From: Thermoplasmatales archaeon UBA509
Lineage (GTDB): Archaea; Thermoplasmatota; Thermoplasmata; Thermoplasmatales; Thermoplasmataceae
NCBI GenBank assembly: GCA_002498845.1
Contig: DAJC01000042.1
Span: 1 to 9,748 of the forward strand
Length of the DNA: 9,748 nt
Reading direction: 5' to 3'
The position numbers and the translations under genes were made by a program. Positions 1 through 5,655 of this stretch are shown here, piece by piece; within the stretch, counting starts at the first letter, position 1, and the number at the start of each line of letters is the position of its first letter. The notes under the pieces are model-generated. The model saw only the letters and a program-made list of their open reading frames with translations, made no database searches and was not told where the DNA came from.

Positions 1-15
1 TCTCGGAACAATACA

Positions 16-23
16 TTTAAATA
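16..23 (+). promoter_or_regulatory. TATA box of the winged-helix gene
   Basis: TTTAAATA matches the archaeal TATA consensus. Its centre lies about 27 nt before a TTG codon at 47, so transcription would begin at or near that codon. It also means the ATG at 29 lies upstream of the likely transcription start. The window begins just before this box, so any upstream BRE or operator cannot be judged fully. Confidence 0.55.
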
Positions 24-46
24 TTTTCATGTTAATATTTATTCAG

Positions 47-382
47 TTGGATTCCAAACGTGCCGATACAGTTTTCGCCATGCTCAGGGATGGCGGGTTT
101 ACAAAGAATCAGTCAAAGATACTTGCTATGCTGGAGCAGGTCAGTGATGTGGGCCTTCCTGAATTTACCCTCTATCTTGGGATGAGTTCGTCCAGGGCTT
201 CAGAAAGCCTGAAGACACTGCTTAGAACCGGCTACATAATGGCAATGGACGTGAAATACGTAATGGGAAAAGGGAGGAGCAGGCGCATATATCGCCTGAA
301 GATGCCCATAGAAGAAATCCTATCTGATTCGCGCAGAAGAGTTGCCGTTATGATAACATACCGCAACAACATCGATCCCTAG
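47..382 (+). CDS. Small winged-helix DNA-binding protein
   Basis: This is probably a transcription regulator of about 111 residues. A helix-rich first half (FTKNQSKILAMLEQV) is followed by a recognition-helix-like stretch (MSSSRASESLKTLLRTGYI) and a basic wing (GKGRSRRIYRL), as in small archaeal MarR/TrmB-type winged helices. No ligand-binding domain, zinc motif or membrane segment is visible. Start choice: the TATA box at 16-23 places the transcription start near 46, so I favour a leaderless TTG at 47. An in-frame ATG at 29 would add six residues but lies upstream of that start. An ATG at 80 would shorten the protein by 11 residues but keep the fold. Its stop codon overlaps that of the convergent cbiA in a shared CTAG. 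The regulated genes cannot be told from sequence. The protein class is fairly sure; the exact family is not. Confidence 0.75.
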   Translation: MDSKRADTVFAMLRDGGFTKNQSKILAMLEQVSDVGLPEFTLYLGMSSSRASESLKTLLRTGYIMAMDVKYVMGKGRSRRIYRLKMPIEEILSDSRRRVAVMITYRNNIDP

Positions 383-1650
383 TGTCCGTTTATTTTCCTT
401 TCAAGCCGTTTGGAATACCTGTTCAGGGAGAAATGGGAATATGACCCCAGCGTGTTTTTTATCTTAAGCCCGTCCATTCCGTCTATGCCTTTTCCTATGA
501 TGTTAACCAGAGACTTCTCTCCCTGGTCGACTATGCTGCTGTAATGAAATTCATGCCCCCGCACGACTTCTCCCTTCCTGAAAAGCAGGGAATCCTGGAC
601 GGCCTTAAGCTGCGTATAGCTGAGTGTGAGCCTTTCATTCTTCTTCACAGTACCGTTAAATACACCCCCCATGGAATAAACCCCGGATTCAGTCTCCATA
701 TCCTTCTCAAGATACATCAGCCCACCGCATTCTGCAATTATGTTGCCCCCCGATTCAGAATAATCCCTGATCATTCCACTCAGCGCATGGTTGGCAGAAA
801 GTTCCGGTGCATAAAGCTCGGGATAGCCTCCGCCAAAATAAACCATATCTGGATTCTCTGGACGTTCCCCGGATATGGGAGAAAAGTAGTTCACATTGCC
901 AATCCTTTCAAGCCCCCATATGGAATCTGCATAATAGAAGTTGAATGCCCTGTCGAGGGCTATCCAGATATTTTTTCCACCACCTGAAATCCTGGCAGGG
1001 CTGGGCTGCTGAAACTCTCTCTCAGGCAGATTTTCTATGAAGTCCATTTCAAGATAATTTGATACCAAGGAGGCTTTCTCCAAGATGTCATCCATCTCCT
1101 GCCCGGTGTGCAATCCCAAATGTCTTTCCGGGACAGTGAAGCGGTCTTCCCGCGGTATTGCTCCTATTATTGGTATTCCATGTTCTGTGAAGGGTTTGGA
1201 TACCATCTCAAGGTGCTTTTGGGATGCATACCTGTTGATAACTACGCCCAGAGTAAGACGGGTTATGAAGGATTTTGCAATGTAATAGGCTGATTCAGCG
1301 AGCTTTGATACATCGATGACCAGAACATACGGAATCGAAAACTTCCTGAAGTAATAATATGTACTCAGGTTTATTGGTGACCCTGAATCATAAAGTCCCA
1401 TGACGCCCTCAACAACTCCGTAGTCATATTTTGAAGCAGCTCCTGCCAGTACGCTGGAATATGCTTTCCCCTGTATCCAGCGATCAATGTTCCATGTCCT
1501 GTTTCCGGTGACTCTTGAGGAAAGGCCGCCATCTATATAATCCGGACCAATCTTAAATCCGGTGGAATTTTTAAGCCTGGAAAGAAAGGCCAGCGTCACT
1601 GTTGTCTTTCCTGAACCAGTCATTGGGGCAGTTATGCCGAAAACCTTCAT
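379..1650 (-). CDS. cbiA: Cobyrinate a,c-diamide synthase (CbiA/CobB family)
   Basis: The enzyme amidates the a and c side chains of the corrin ring using ATP and glutamine, a cytoplasmic step of cobalamin biosynthesis. The 423 residues have the two-domain family layout. The N-terminal ATPase half has a P-loop-like APMTGSGKTT (residues 8-17), the family motif FKIGPDYID (32-40) and VEGVMGLYDS (80-89). The C-terminal class I-like glutamine amidotransferase half has the nucleophile Cys308 in AECGGLMYL, a conserved RGHEFHYS (364-371) and a candidate catalytic His406 in GSYSHF. Length is normal. The ATG at 1650 has a TATA-like stretch about 26 nt upstream and no Shine-Dalgarno, so it is probably leaderless. 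No other corrinoid gene is in the window. The methanogen homologue CfbB (Ni-sirohydrochlorin) is an alternative substrate assignment, but it is unlikely without F430 context. It is divergent from a Fur-family gene. Confidence 0.92.
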   Translation of the reverse strand: MKVFGITAPMTGSGKTTVTLAFLSRLKNSTGFKIGPDYIDGGLSSRVTGNRTWNIDRWIQGKAYSSVLAGAASKYDYGVVEGVMGLYDSGSPINLSTYYYFRKFSIPYVLVIDVSKLAESAYYIAKSFITRLTLGVVINRYASQKHLEMVSKPFTEHGIPIIGAIPREDRFTVPERHLGLHTGQEMDDILEKASLVSNYLEMDFIENLPEREFQQPSPARISGGGKNIWIALDRAFNFYYADSIWGLERIGNVNYFSPISGERPENPDMVYFGGGYPELYAPELSANHALSGMIRDYSESGGNIIAECGGLMYLEKDMETESGVYSMGGVFNGTVKKNERLTLSYTQLKAVQDSLLFRKGEVVRGHEFHYSSIVDQGEKSLVNIIGKGIDGMDGLKIKNTLGSYSHFSLNRYSKRLERKINGH

Positions 1651-1672
1651 GACGGGTTATTCAGTCCCAGAT

Positions 1673-1680
1673 AAAATAAA
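1673..1680 (-). promoter_or_regulatory. Probable TATA box of cbiA
   Basis: Read on the minus strand this is TTTATTTT, centred about 26 nt before the cbiA ATG, which suits a leaderless transcript. A second A/T-rich stretch (TTATTTAAGG, 1684-1693 on the minus strand) could instead serve and would give a short leader of about 12 nt. Confidence 0.45.
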
Positions 1681-1735
1681 TGACCTTAAATAAGGGTGGT
1701 GCGGGCATATCTCAAGTAGCTCTGGGGCATATATG

Positions 1736-1743
1736 TTATAAAC
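1736..1743 (+). promoter_or_regulatory. Probable TATA box of the Fur-family gene
   Basis: TTATAAAC is centred about 36 nt before the ATG at 1776, so transcription would start near 1765 with a leader of about 10 nt and no Shine-Dalgarno motif. Confidence 0.45.
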
Positions 1744-1749
1744 AAATGT

Positions 1750-1762
1750 TAATTACTAATTA
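1750..1762 (+). promoter_or_regulatory. Candidate autoregulatory operator (13-bp palindrome)
   Basis: TAATTACTAATTA is a perfect 6-1-6 inverted repeat lying between the TATA box and the predicted transcription start of the Fur-family gene. Its A/T-rich dyad with one central base resembles the general form of Fur/PerR boxes (the PerR box is TTATAATNATTATAA), though it is not the same sequence. A repressor bound here would block polymerase. The role is inferred; such palindromes also arise by chance in A/T-rich DNA. Confidence 0.35.
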
Positions 1763-1775
1763 GAAATATAACCTC

Positions 1776-2201
1776 ATGGAACGGGACTATTATGTTGATT
1801 CCCTAAGGAAATCAAGTTTCAAGATAACACCGCAGAGGCTCACCGTTATAGATTACGTGAGGGATCACAGCCCAGGACACTTCACTGCAGAAAAGATATT
1901 CAACGCAATAAGGGAGGAAGAGCCAACCATCACCCTGGCAACAGTCTACAATATACTCAAGGCACTGCAGTCCGCAGGCACATTGAAATCCCTTGAACTC
2001 AACGGCACAACATGGTTTGAGACCAACACAAAATTCCATGCCAATTTCCTTTGCACGGTATGCGGGAACATCTACGACATGGATATGGACGAGGATTCTC
2101 TTTTCCGCTCAATAGACGTGGATGGAAACTTGATAGAACAGGCAAGTTTAATTCTGAAGGGCGTATGCCGCGAATGCCGCAGAAACGGCTATGATCACTG
2201 A
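1776..2201 (+). CDS. Fur-family metal-dependent transcription regulator
   Basis: This is a DNA-binding repressor of the Fur/PerR/Zur/Nur family, 141 residues, the usual length. The N-terminal winged helix spans about residues 10-80, with family motifs ITPQRLTVIDYV and TLATVYNILKAL. The C-terminal dimerisation domain holds two CxxC pairs, Cys93/Cys96 and Cys131/Cys134, which in this family bind a structural zinc. By alignment to PerR/Fur motifs, the regulatory metal site would be His35, Glu82, His88, residue 90 and Asp101. Residue 90 is Asn where the family has His (HAN instead of HxH before the first CxxC). The second Fur metal site also lacks its usual His (Ala123). The sensed metal or peroxide cannot be assigned. 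The ATG at 1776 gives a full-length N-terminus. A palindrome just upstream suggests autoregulation. Its 3' end overlaps folP by 7 bp, tail to tail. Confidence 0.92.
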   Translation: MERDYYVDSLRKSSFKITPQRLTVIDYVRDHSPGHFTAEKIFNAIREEEPTITLATVYNILKALQSAGTLKSLELNGTTWFETNTKFHANFLCTVCGNIYDMDMDEDSLFRSIDVDGNLIEQASLILKGVCRECRRNGYDH

Positions 2202-3211
2202 TTTTTCAGGGCTTCTATAATTTTCACAGCATCCGAATTTTCAGCTGGATCGTGAACCCTTACAATATCCACCCCTTCTGCTGCAAGATATGCGGTTAGG
2301 GCAATGGTTCCGGGAAGTCTTCCCTGCACATCACGACCGGTTATATTTCCTATGAATGCCTTACGCGAAACTCCCACAAGCAATGGAAAGCCGAACCTGT
2401 AGGATCTGATATTCCTCAATATATCCATATTCCCAGCGGTATCCTTTGCGAATCCAATTCCGGGATCCACGACGATCCGGTTAGGCTCCACTCCGGAATC
2501 CATCATGCGGATAACGCGCTCCTGGATTTCTTTGACTGTCTCCGCAATGAGGTCCCCGTAATGAGTCATAGACTGCATGGTTTTGGGAGTACCGCGCATA
2601 TGCATGACAACACACTGCAATTTACTCTCAGCAGCAATCTGGATCATCCGCTGGTCCGAAAATCCGGTGATGTCATTAAGCATGCTGATCCTGTCCCTGA
2701 AGTGATCGGCTACCTCCGTATGCCTTGTGTCAAGCGACACAGGAATGCTGGAAGTTGAGGTTATGTAATCCAGCACCGGCTTGATTCTCTCAATTTCTTC
2801 TGCTGTGCTTACAGGGGCACTGCCTGGCCTGGTGCTTTCCCCACCTATATCAATGATGTCTGGCTTCTGATCAAGTATGCTGTCCACATACTTATCGGGA
2901 ACACTGTGCCTGGAACCTGGGTAAAAGGAATCTGGAGTTGTATTGATGATGGCCATGATTCTGGTGTGGATCTTGCTGACGTGCCTGCTTTCAATGAGCC
3001 GGGCCCCAATCCTGGCATCCACATTCAGATTGGCGATTTCCCTTGAGATATAATGGAAATATAACCTTCCCCATATGTTTACAGGCTCTAGAGGAACGAC
3101 ACCGCCTTCATGGATTTCCTCCACACTGATCAGTTCAAAATTCTCAGGGTATCCCCCATGGAATGGATCATTGGTATTTCTTGCAGGAAAAGCAAATACA
3201 CCTGTGGACAT
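2195..3211 (-). CDS. folP: Dihydropteroate synthase with N-terminal extension
   Basis: The enzyme condenses a pterin pyrophosphate with p-aminobenzoate (or a related arylamine) in pterin cofactor synthesis. The TIM-barrel core runs from about residue 84 to the end and has all main family motifs: IMAIINTTPDSF (85-96), DIGGESTRPGS (121-131), SLDTRH (159-164), NDITG (179-183), VVMHMRGTPKTMQ (201-213), DPGIGFAKD (249-257), VGVSRKAFIG (279-288) and VRVHD (317-321). A small variation is INTTPDSF where INVTPDSF is usual. The protein has 338 residues, against about 270-280 for the simple bacterial enzyme; the extra 80 residues at the N-terminus match no domain I recognise. The ATG at 3211 lies about 25 nt after a TATA box, so the extension seems to be translated from a leaderless start. 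The gene converges on the Fur-family gene. No other pterin gene is nearby. Function is sure; the cofactor (folate or methanopterin-like) is not. Confidence 0.93.
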   Translation of the reverse strand: MSTGVFAFPARNTNDPFHGGYPENFELISVEEIHEGGVVPLEPVNIWGRLYFHYISREIANLNVDARIGARLIESRHVSKIHTRIMAIINTTPDSFYPGSRHSVPDKYVDSILDQKPDIIDIGGESTRPGSAPVSTAEEIERIKPVLDYITSTSSIPVSLDTRHTEVADHFRDRISMLNDITGFSDQRMIQIAAESKLQCVVMHMRGTPKTMQSMTHYGDLIAETVKEIQERVIRMMDSGVEPNRIVVDPGIGFAKDTAGNMDILRNIRSYRFGFPLLVGVSRKAFIGNITGRDVQGRLPGTIALTAYLAAEGVDIVRVHDPAENSDAVKIIEALKNQ

Positions 3212-3232
3212 TGAGCCTGATATAACTCAGAC

Positions 3233-3240
3233 ATATTTAT
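3233..3240 (-). promoter_or_regulatory. TATA box of folP
   Basis: On the minus strand this reads ATAAATAT, centred about 25 nt before the folP ATG at 3211. The spacing is that of a leaderless archaeal transcript and supports the long N-terminal form of the protein. Confidence 0.5.
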
Positions 3241-3370
3241 CCTGCCCGATCCGGCAAAGAAGCTACATGACAGTTACTGCCATATGGACCCCTGACTTTA
3301 TGAATAAATAAACATAATTTGATAAAATTTTATGACATTTTGTTGATTTTTCTATTGCCAGATAATCTTA

Positions 3371-3378
3371 TTAATAAA
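3371..3378 (+). promoter_or_regulatory. TATA box of the unknown-RLI-tgtA operon
   Basis: TTAATAAA is centred about 25 nt before a GTG codon at 3400, again the leaderless spacing. It sits in a very A/T-rich stretch (about 3296-3390) that also contains perfect short palindromes, including TTATTAATAA at 3368-3377, which overlaps the box. Confidence 0.45.
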
Positions 3379-3399
3379 ATTGCAATTAGGATTACTTGC

Positions 3400-3855
3400 G
3401 TGACTAAGAGGATCGAAACCAACATGGAAAACAGTGAAGACCGCCCCATTGAGGGTATTGGGTACCACAGGAATTACACAAACATTGATGAACTGTCAGT
3501 GGCCATAAGCAAAGGCCTCAGCCTGCAGAACAGGAGCATGAGCCCGGAAGAAGCTTTTGAGGCAGCCGAACACCTCATCAACTTTTTTGGGTACAATGAT
3601 CGGGTCATAGACAACATGCTTGAGCCCGAGGACAGGGATGCTTTCTATACCATGGAAGATATTGGCATTCTCCAGACAGAGAGGGAGGAAACCACTCTGT
3701 ATGACGGAAGGGAATGGAGAATACATTACTGGATACTCAATGTGAACCGCATTATTGAGCTGTCAAAGATGAAGACGGTTACCACGAAGATTGAGAAAAA
3801 CCAGGACTTCCAGATATATGATGATATTCCTGATGAGTACTGGAAGATGAACTAG
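3400..3855 (+). CDS. Conserved-looking protein of unknown function, first gene of RLI operon
   Basis: I cannot assign a function. From the GTG at 3400 the protein has 151 residues, is acidic, and has no signal peptide, zinc motif or membrane segment. The most structured part is about residues 48-115: helices around SPEEAFEAAEHLINFFGY and DRDAFYTMEDIGIL are followed by a charged strand pair (TEREETTLYDGREWRIHYW) that could form the wing of a winged helix. The C-terminus is acidic and aromatic (YDDIPDEYWKM). It resembles, from memory, an archaeal family of unknown function (possibly DUF6015), but I cannot confirm this. The start is uncertain: an ATG at 3424 would remove eight residues. The frame stays open back to a TTG at 3319, but that part runs through the promoter and is unlikely to be translated. 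RLI begins 8 nt after the stop, with its Shine-Dalgarno overlapping this stop codon, so the two are co-transcribed and possibly translationally coupled. Confidence 0.85.
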   Translation: MTKRIETNMENSEDRPIEGIGYHRNYTNIDELSVAISKGLSLQNRSMSPEEAFEAAEHLINFFGYNDRVIDNMLEPEDRDAFYTMEDIGILQTEREETTLYDGREWRIHYWILNVNRIIELSKMKTVTTKIEKNQDFQIYDDIPDEYWKMN

Positions 3856-3858
3856 GTG
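3854..3858 (+). promoter_or_regulatory. Shine-Dalgarno motif deciding the TTG start of RLI
   Basis: AGGTG ends 5 nt before the TTG at 3864 and overlaps the TAG stop of the preceding gene (3853-3855). It is complementary to the usual archaeal 16S rRNA 3' end. It supports the TTG start, which also gives the expected family N-terminus MQIAVLDRERC. Confidence 0.7.
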
Positions 3859-3863
3859 CTGAA

Positions 3864-5636
3864 TTGCAGATCGCTGTACTTGATCGGGAAAGGTGCCATC
3901 CAAAGAGATGCCACCATGAATGCCAGTATTACTGCCCACCTGTACGCAGTGGAACGCCTACAATAGAATTTCCGGTGCCGGATGAGCAACCGGTCATAAA
4001 TGAGCCGCTGTGCATCGGATGCGGCATATGCGTGCACCGGTGCCCTTTTGGCGCAATAAAGATTATCGGGCTGCCGGATGAGCTGAACTCCGAAATTACC
4101 CACCAGTACGGGCTGAATTCTTTCCGCCTCTATTCACTCCCAATTCTGGAACAGGGCAAGGTTACAGCCATCCTGGGGCAGAATGGGATGGGCAAGACAA
4201 CAACACTGAAGATACTTTCAGGGCTGCTGGTGCCTAACTTCGGCAAGTATGAGGAAGAGGCTTCAAAAGACAACGTCATACGTTATTTTGCAACCTCTCT
4301 TATGGGCACTTATTTCCAGGACATCTATGAAGGAAAGAGGAAAGCTGTCCTGAAGGATCAGAACGTTGACCTTATTCCAAGGGTAGTGAATGGGACTCTT
4401 GGAGAAATCCTGCGAAGGAATGACCCTCAGAACAGGTTCGATGATGTGGTATCACAGCTTGAAATGCAGGGATCACTGGACAGGGACGTAAAGGCATGCT
4501 CTGGCGGTGAGCTGCAGAAGCTTGCCATTGCCACAACTCTGCTGAAAGACGCGGACATATATCTCTTTGACGAGATGTCATCCTACCTTGATGTGGCCGA
4601 AAGGATCAGGGTTGCCAAAATAATCCAGGAACTGTCAAGAACCAAGACCGTCATGGTTGTTGAGCATGATCTGGCCCTCATGGACTGGATGGCTGATAGC
4701 GTTCATCTGGTATACGGCCAGTCTAGTGCCTATGGAATCATAACTGAGCAGAGAACAAGCAACAAAGCGATAAATTCTTTCCTTGAAGGATACCTGAGGG
4801 AGGAAAATGTCAGGATAAGGAATTATTCAATAGATTTCCAGGAGAAATCAGCCAGGAGGACTGACAGCGGGTCTGAAATTGCCTCGTGGTCAGACCTCTC
4901 CATGGAACTTGAAGGGTTCACCCTGAAGGTGGAGAACGGGTTGATACGCAATGGCGAGGTTATCGGTGTTCTGGGAAGAAATGCACTTGGGAAGTCCACC
5001 TTTGCAAAGATGCTTGCCGGCATAATGACACCAACCACGGGATCATTATCAAGGACTCTGAAGATATCATACAAGCCCCAGTACATCTCGTCAGATTTTC
5101 AGGGTACTGTGTCTGAACTGCTCTACCAGGCCCTGAAGGAAAGGATGGACAGCGCCATGGTCAAGAATGAGGTCATGAAGCCCCTGGAAGTTGATTCACT
5201 CTTTGATAATAATGTGGGAGACCTTTCAGGCGGTGAGCTGCAGAGGGTTTCAATCGCCCTGACTTTATCCCTTGATGCAGACCTGTACATAATCGATGAG
5301 CCTTCTGCCCACCTTGACAGTGCTTACAGGATGTCCGCAGCTAGAATAATAAGGCGGGTAATGGAGAACAACAAGAGGAGCGCCTTCGTAATTGACCATG
5401 ATGTGTATCTCATTGACCTGATTTCCGATGCACTCATAGTTTTCAACGGTACTCCCGGGAAGGAGGGCTTTTCATGGGGCCCCATGTCCATGAAGGATGG
5501 GATGAACATGTTCCTCAGGGATGCGGGTGTGACATTCCGGAGGGACGCCACCACCAAGCGCCCAAGAATAAACAAGATCAACAGCAGGCTTGACAAATCC
5601 CAGAGAGAGTCCGGAAATTACTATTATTCGGGATGA
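3864..5636 (+). CDS. rli: ABCE1/RLI ribosome-recycling ATPase
   Basis: This soluble twin-ATPase Fe-S protein splits 70S ribosomes after termination, acting with release factor aRF1 or Pelota. The 590 residues are normal length. The Fe-S domain has eight cysteines for two [4Fe-4S] clusters: Cys11, 16, 20, 24 and Cys50, 53, 56, 60. NBD1 has Walker A GQNGMGKTT (105-113), signature CSGGELQK (212-219), Walker B DIYLFDE (231-237) and H-loop His268. NBD2 has Walker A GRNALGKST (371-379), signature LSGGELQR (454-461), Walker B DLYIIDEP (473-480) and H-loop His512. Two oddities: Met238 follows the NBD1 catalytic Glu where Pro is normal, and Ala374 replaces the third conserved residue (Gly) of the NBD2 P-loop. 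The start is TTG with a good Shine-Dalgarno. It is the middle gene of a three-gene operon, 8 nt after the unknown gene and 19 nt before tgtA. Confidence 0.97.
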   Translation: MQIAVLDRERCHPKRCHHECQYYCPPVRSGTPTIEFPVPDEQPVINEPLCIGCGICVHRCPFGAIKIIGLPDELNSEITHQYGLNSFRLYSLPILEQGKVTAILGQNGMGKTTTLKILSGLLVPNFGKYEEEASKDNVIRYFATSLMGTYFQDIYEGKRKAVLKDQNVDLIPRVVNGTLGEILRRNDPQNRFDDVVSQLEMQGSLDRDVKACSGGELQKLAIATTLLKDADIYLFDEMSSYLDVAERIRVAKIIQELSRTKTVMVVEHDLALMDWMADSVHLVYGQSSAYGIITEQRTSNKAINSFLEGYLREENVRIRNYSIDFQEKSARRTDSGSEIASWSDLSMELEGFTLKVENGLIRNGEVIGVLGRNALGKSTFAKMLAGIMTPTTGSLSRTLKISYKPQYISSDFQGTVSELLYQALKERMDSAMVKNEVMKPLEVDSLFDNNVGDLSGGELQRVSIALTLSLDADLYIIDEPSAHLDSAYRMSAARIIRRVMENNKRSAFVIDHDVYLIDLISDALIVFNGTPGKEGFSWGPMSMKDGMNMFLRDAGVTFRRDATTKRPRINKINSRLDKSQRESGNYYYSG

Positions 5637-5643
5637 CATCCCG
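5629..5643 (+). repeat. Inverted repeat spanning the RLI stop codon
   Basis: CGGGATGACATCCCG is a perfect 7-1-7 inverted repeat centred on the last base of the RLI TGA. In RNA it could form a five-pair stem with a five-base loop holding the stop codon. It lies 5 nt before the GAGGT ribosome-binding site of tgtA. It has no T tract, so it is not an obvious terminator; a role in coupling RLI and tgtA translation is conceivable but unproven. Confidence 0.4.
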
Positions 5644-5655
5644 CATTGAGGTACA

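Noticed and set aside
544..987. Plus-strand 147-codon frame opposite cbiA
   Set aside because: It covers the conserved glutaminase half of CbiA in antisense and shows no family motif or initiation signals.
3241..3254. Possible stem TGCC...GGCA between folP and the operon
   Set aside because: Only four pairs with a six-base loop and mismatched flanks; too weak to call a terminator or riboswitch.
3267..3311. A 14-codon open frame (ATG to TAA) in the folP-operon intergenic region
   Set aside because: No Shine-Dalgarno or well-placed TATA box of its own, very short, and it ends before the operon promoter, so it would not be on the operon mRNA.
3319..3399. Possible hydrophobic N-terminal anchor on the unknown protein (frame open from a TTG at 3319)
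   Set aside because: The hydrophobic residues come from translating A/T-rich promoter DNA; the stretch contains the TATA box and palindromes, and the predicted RNA start is at about 3400.
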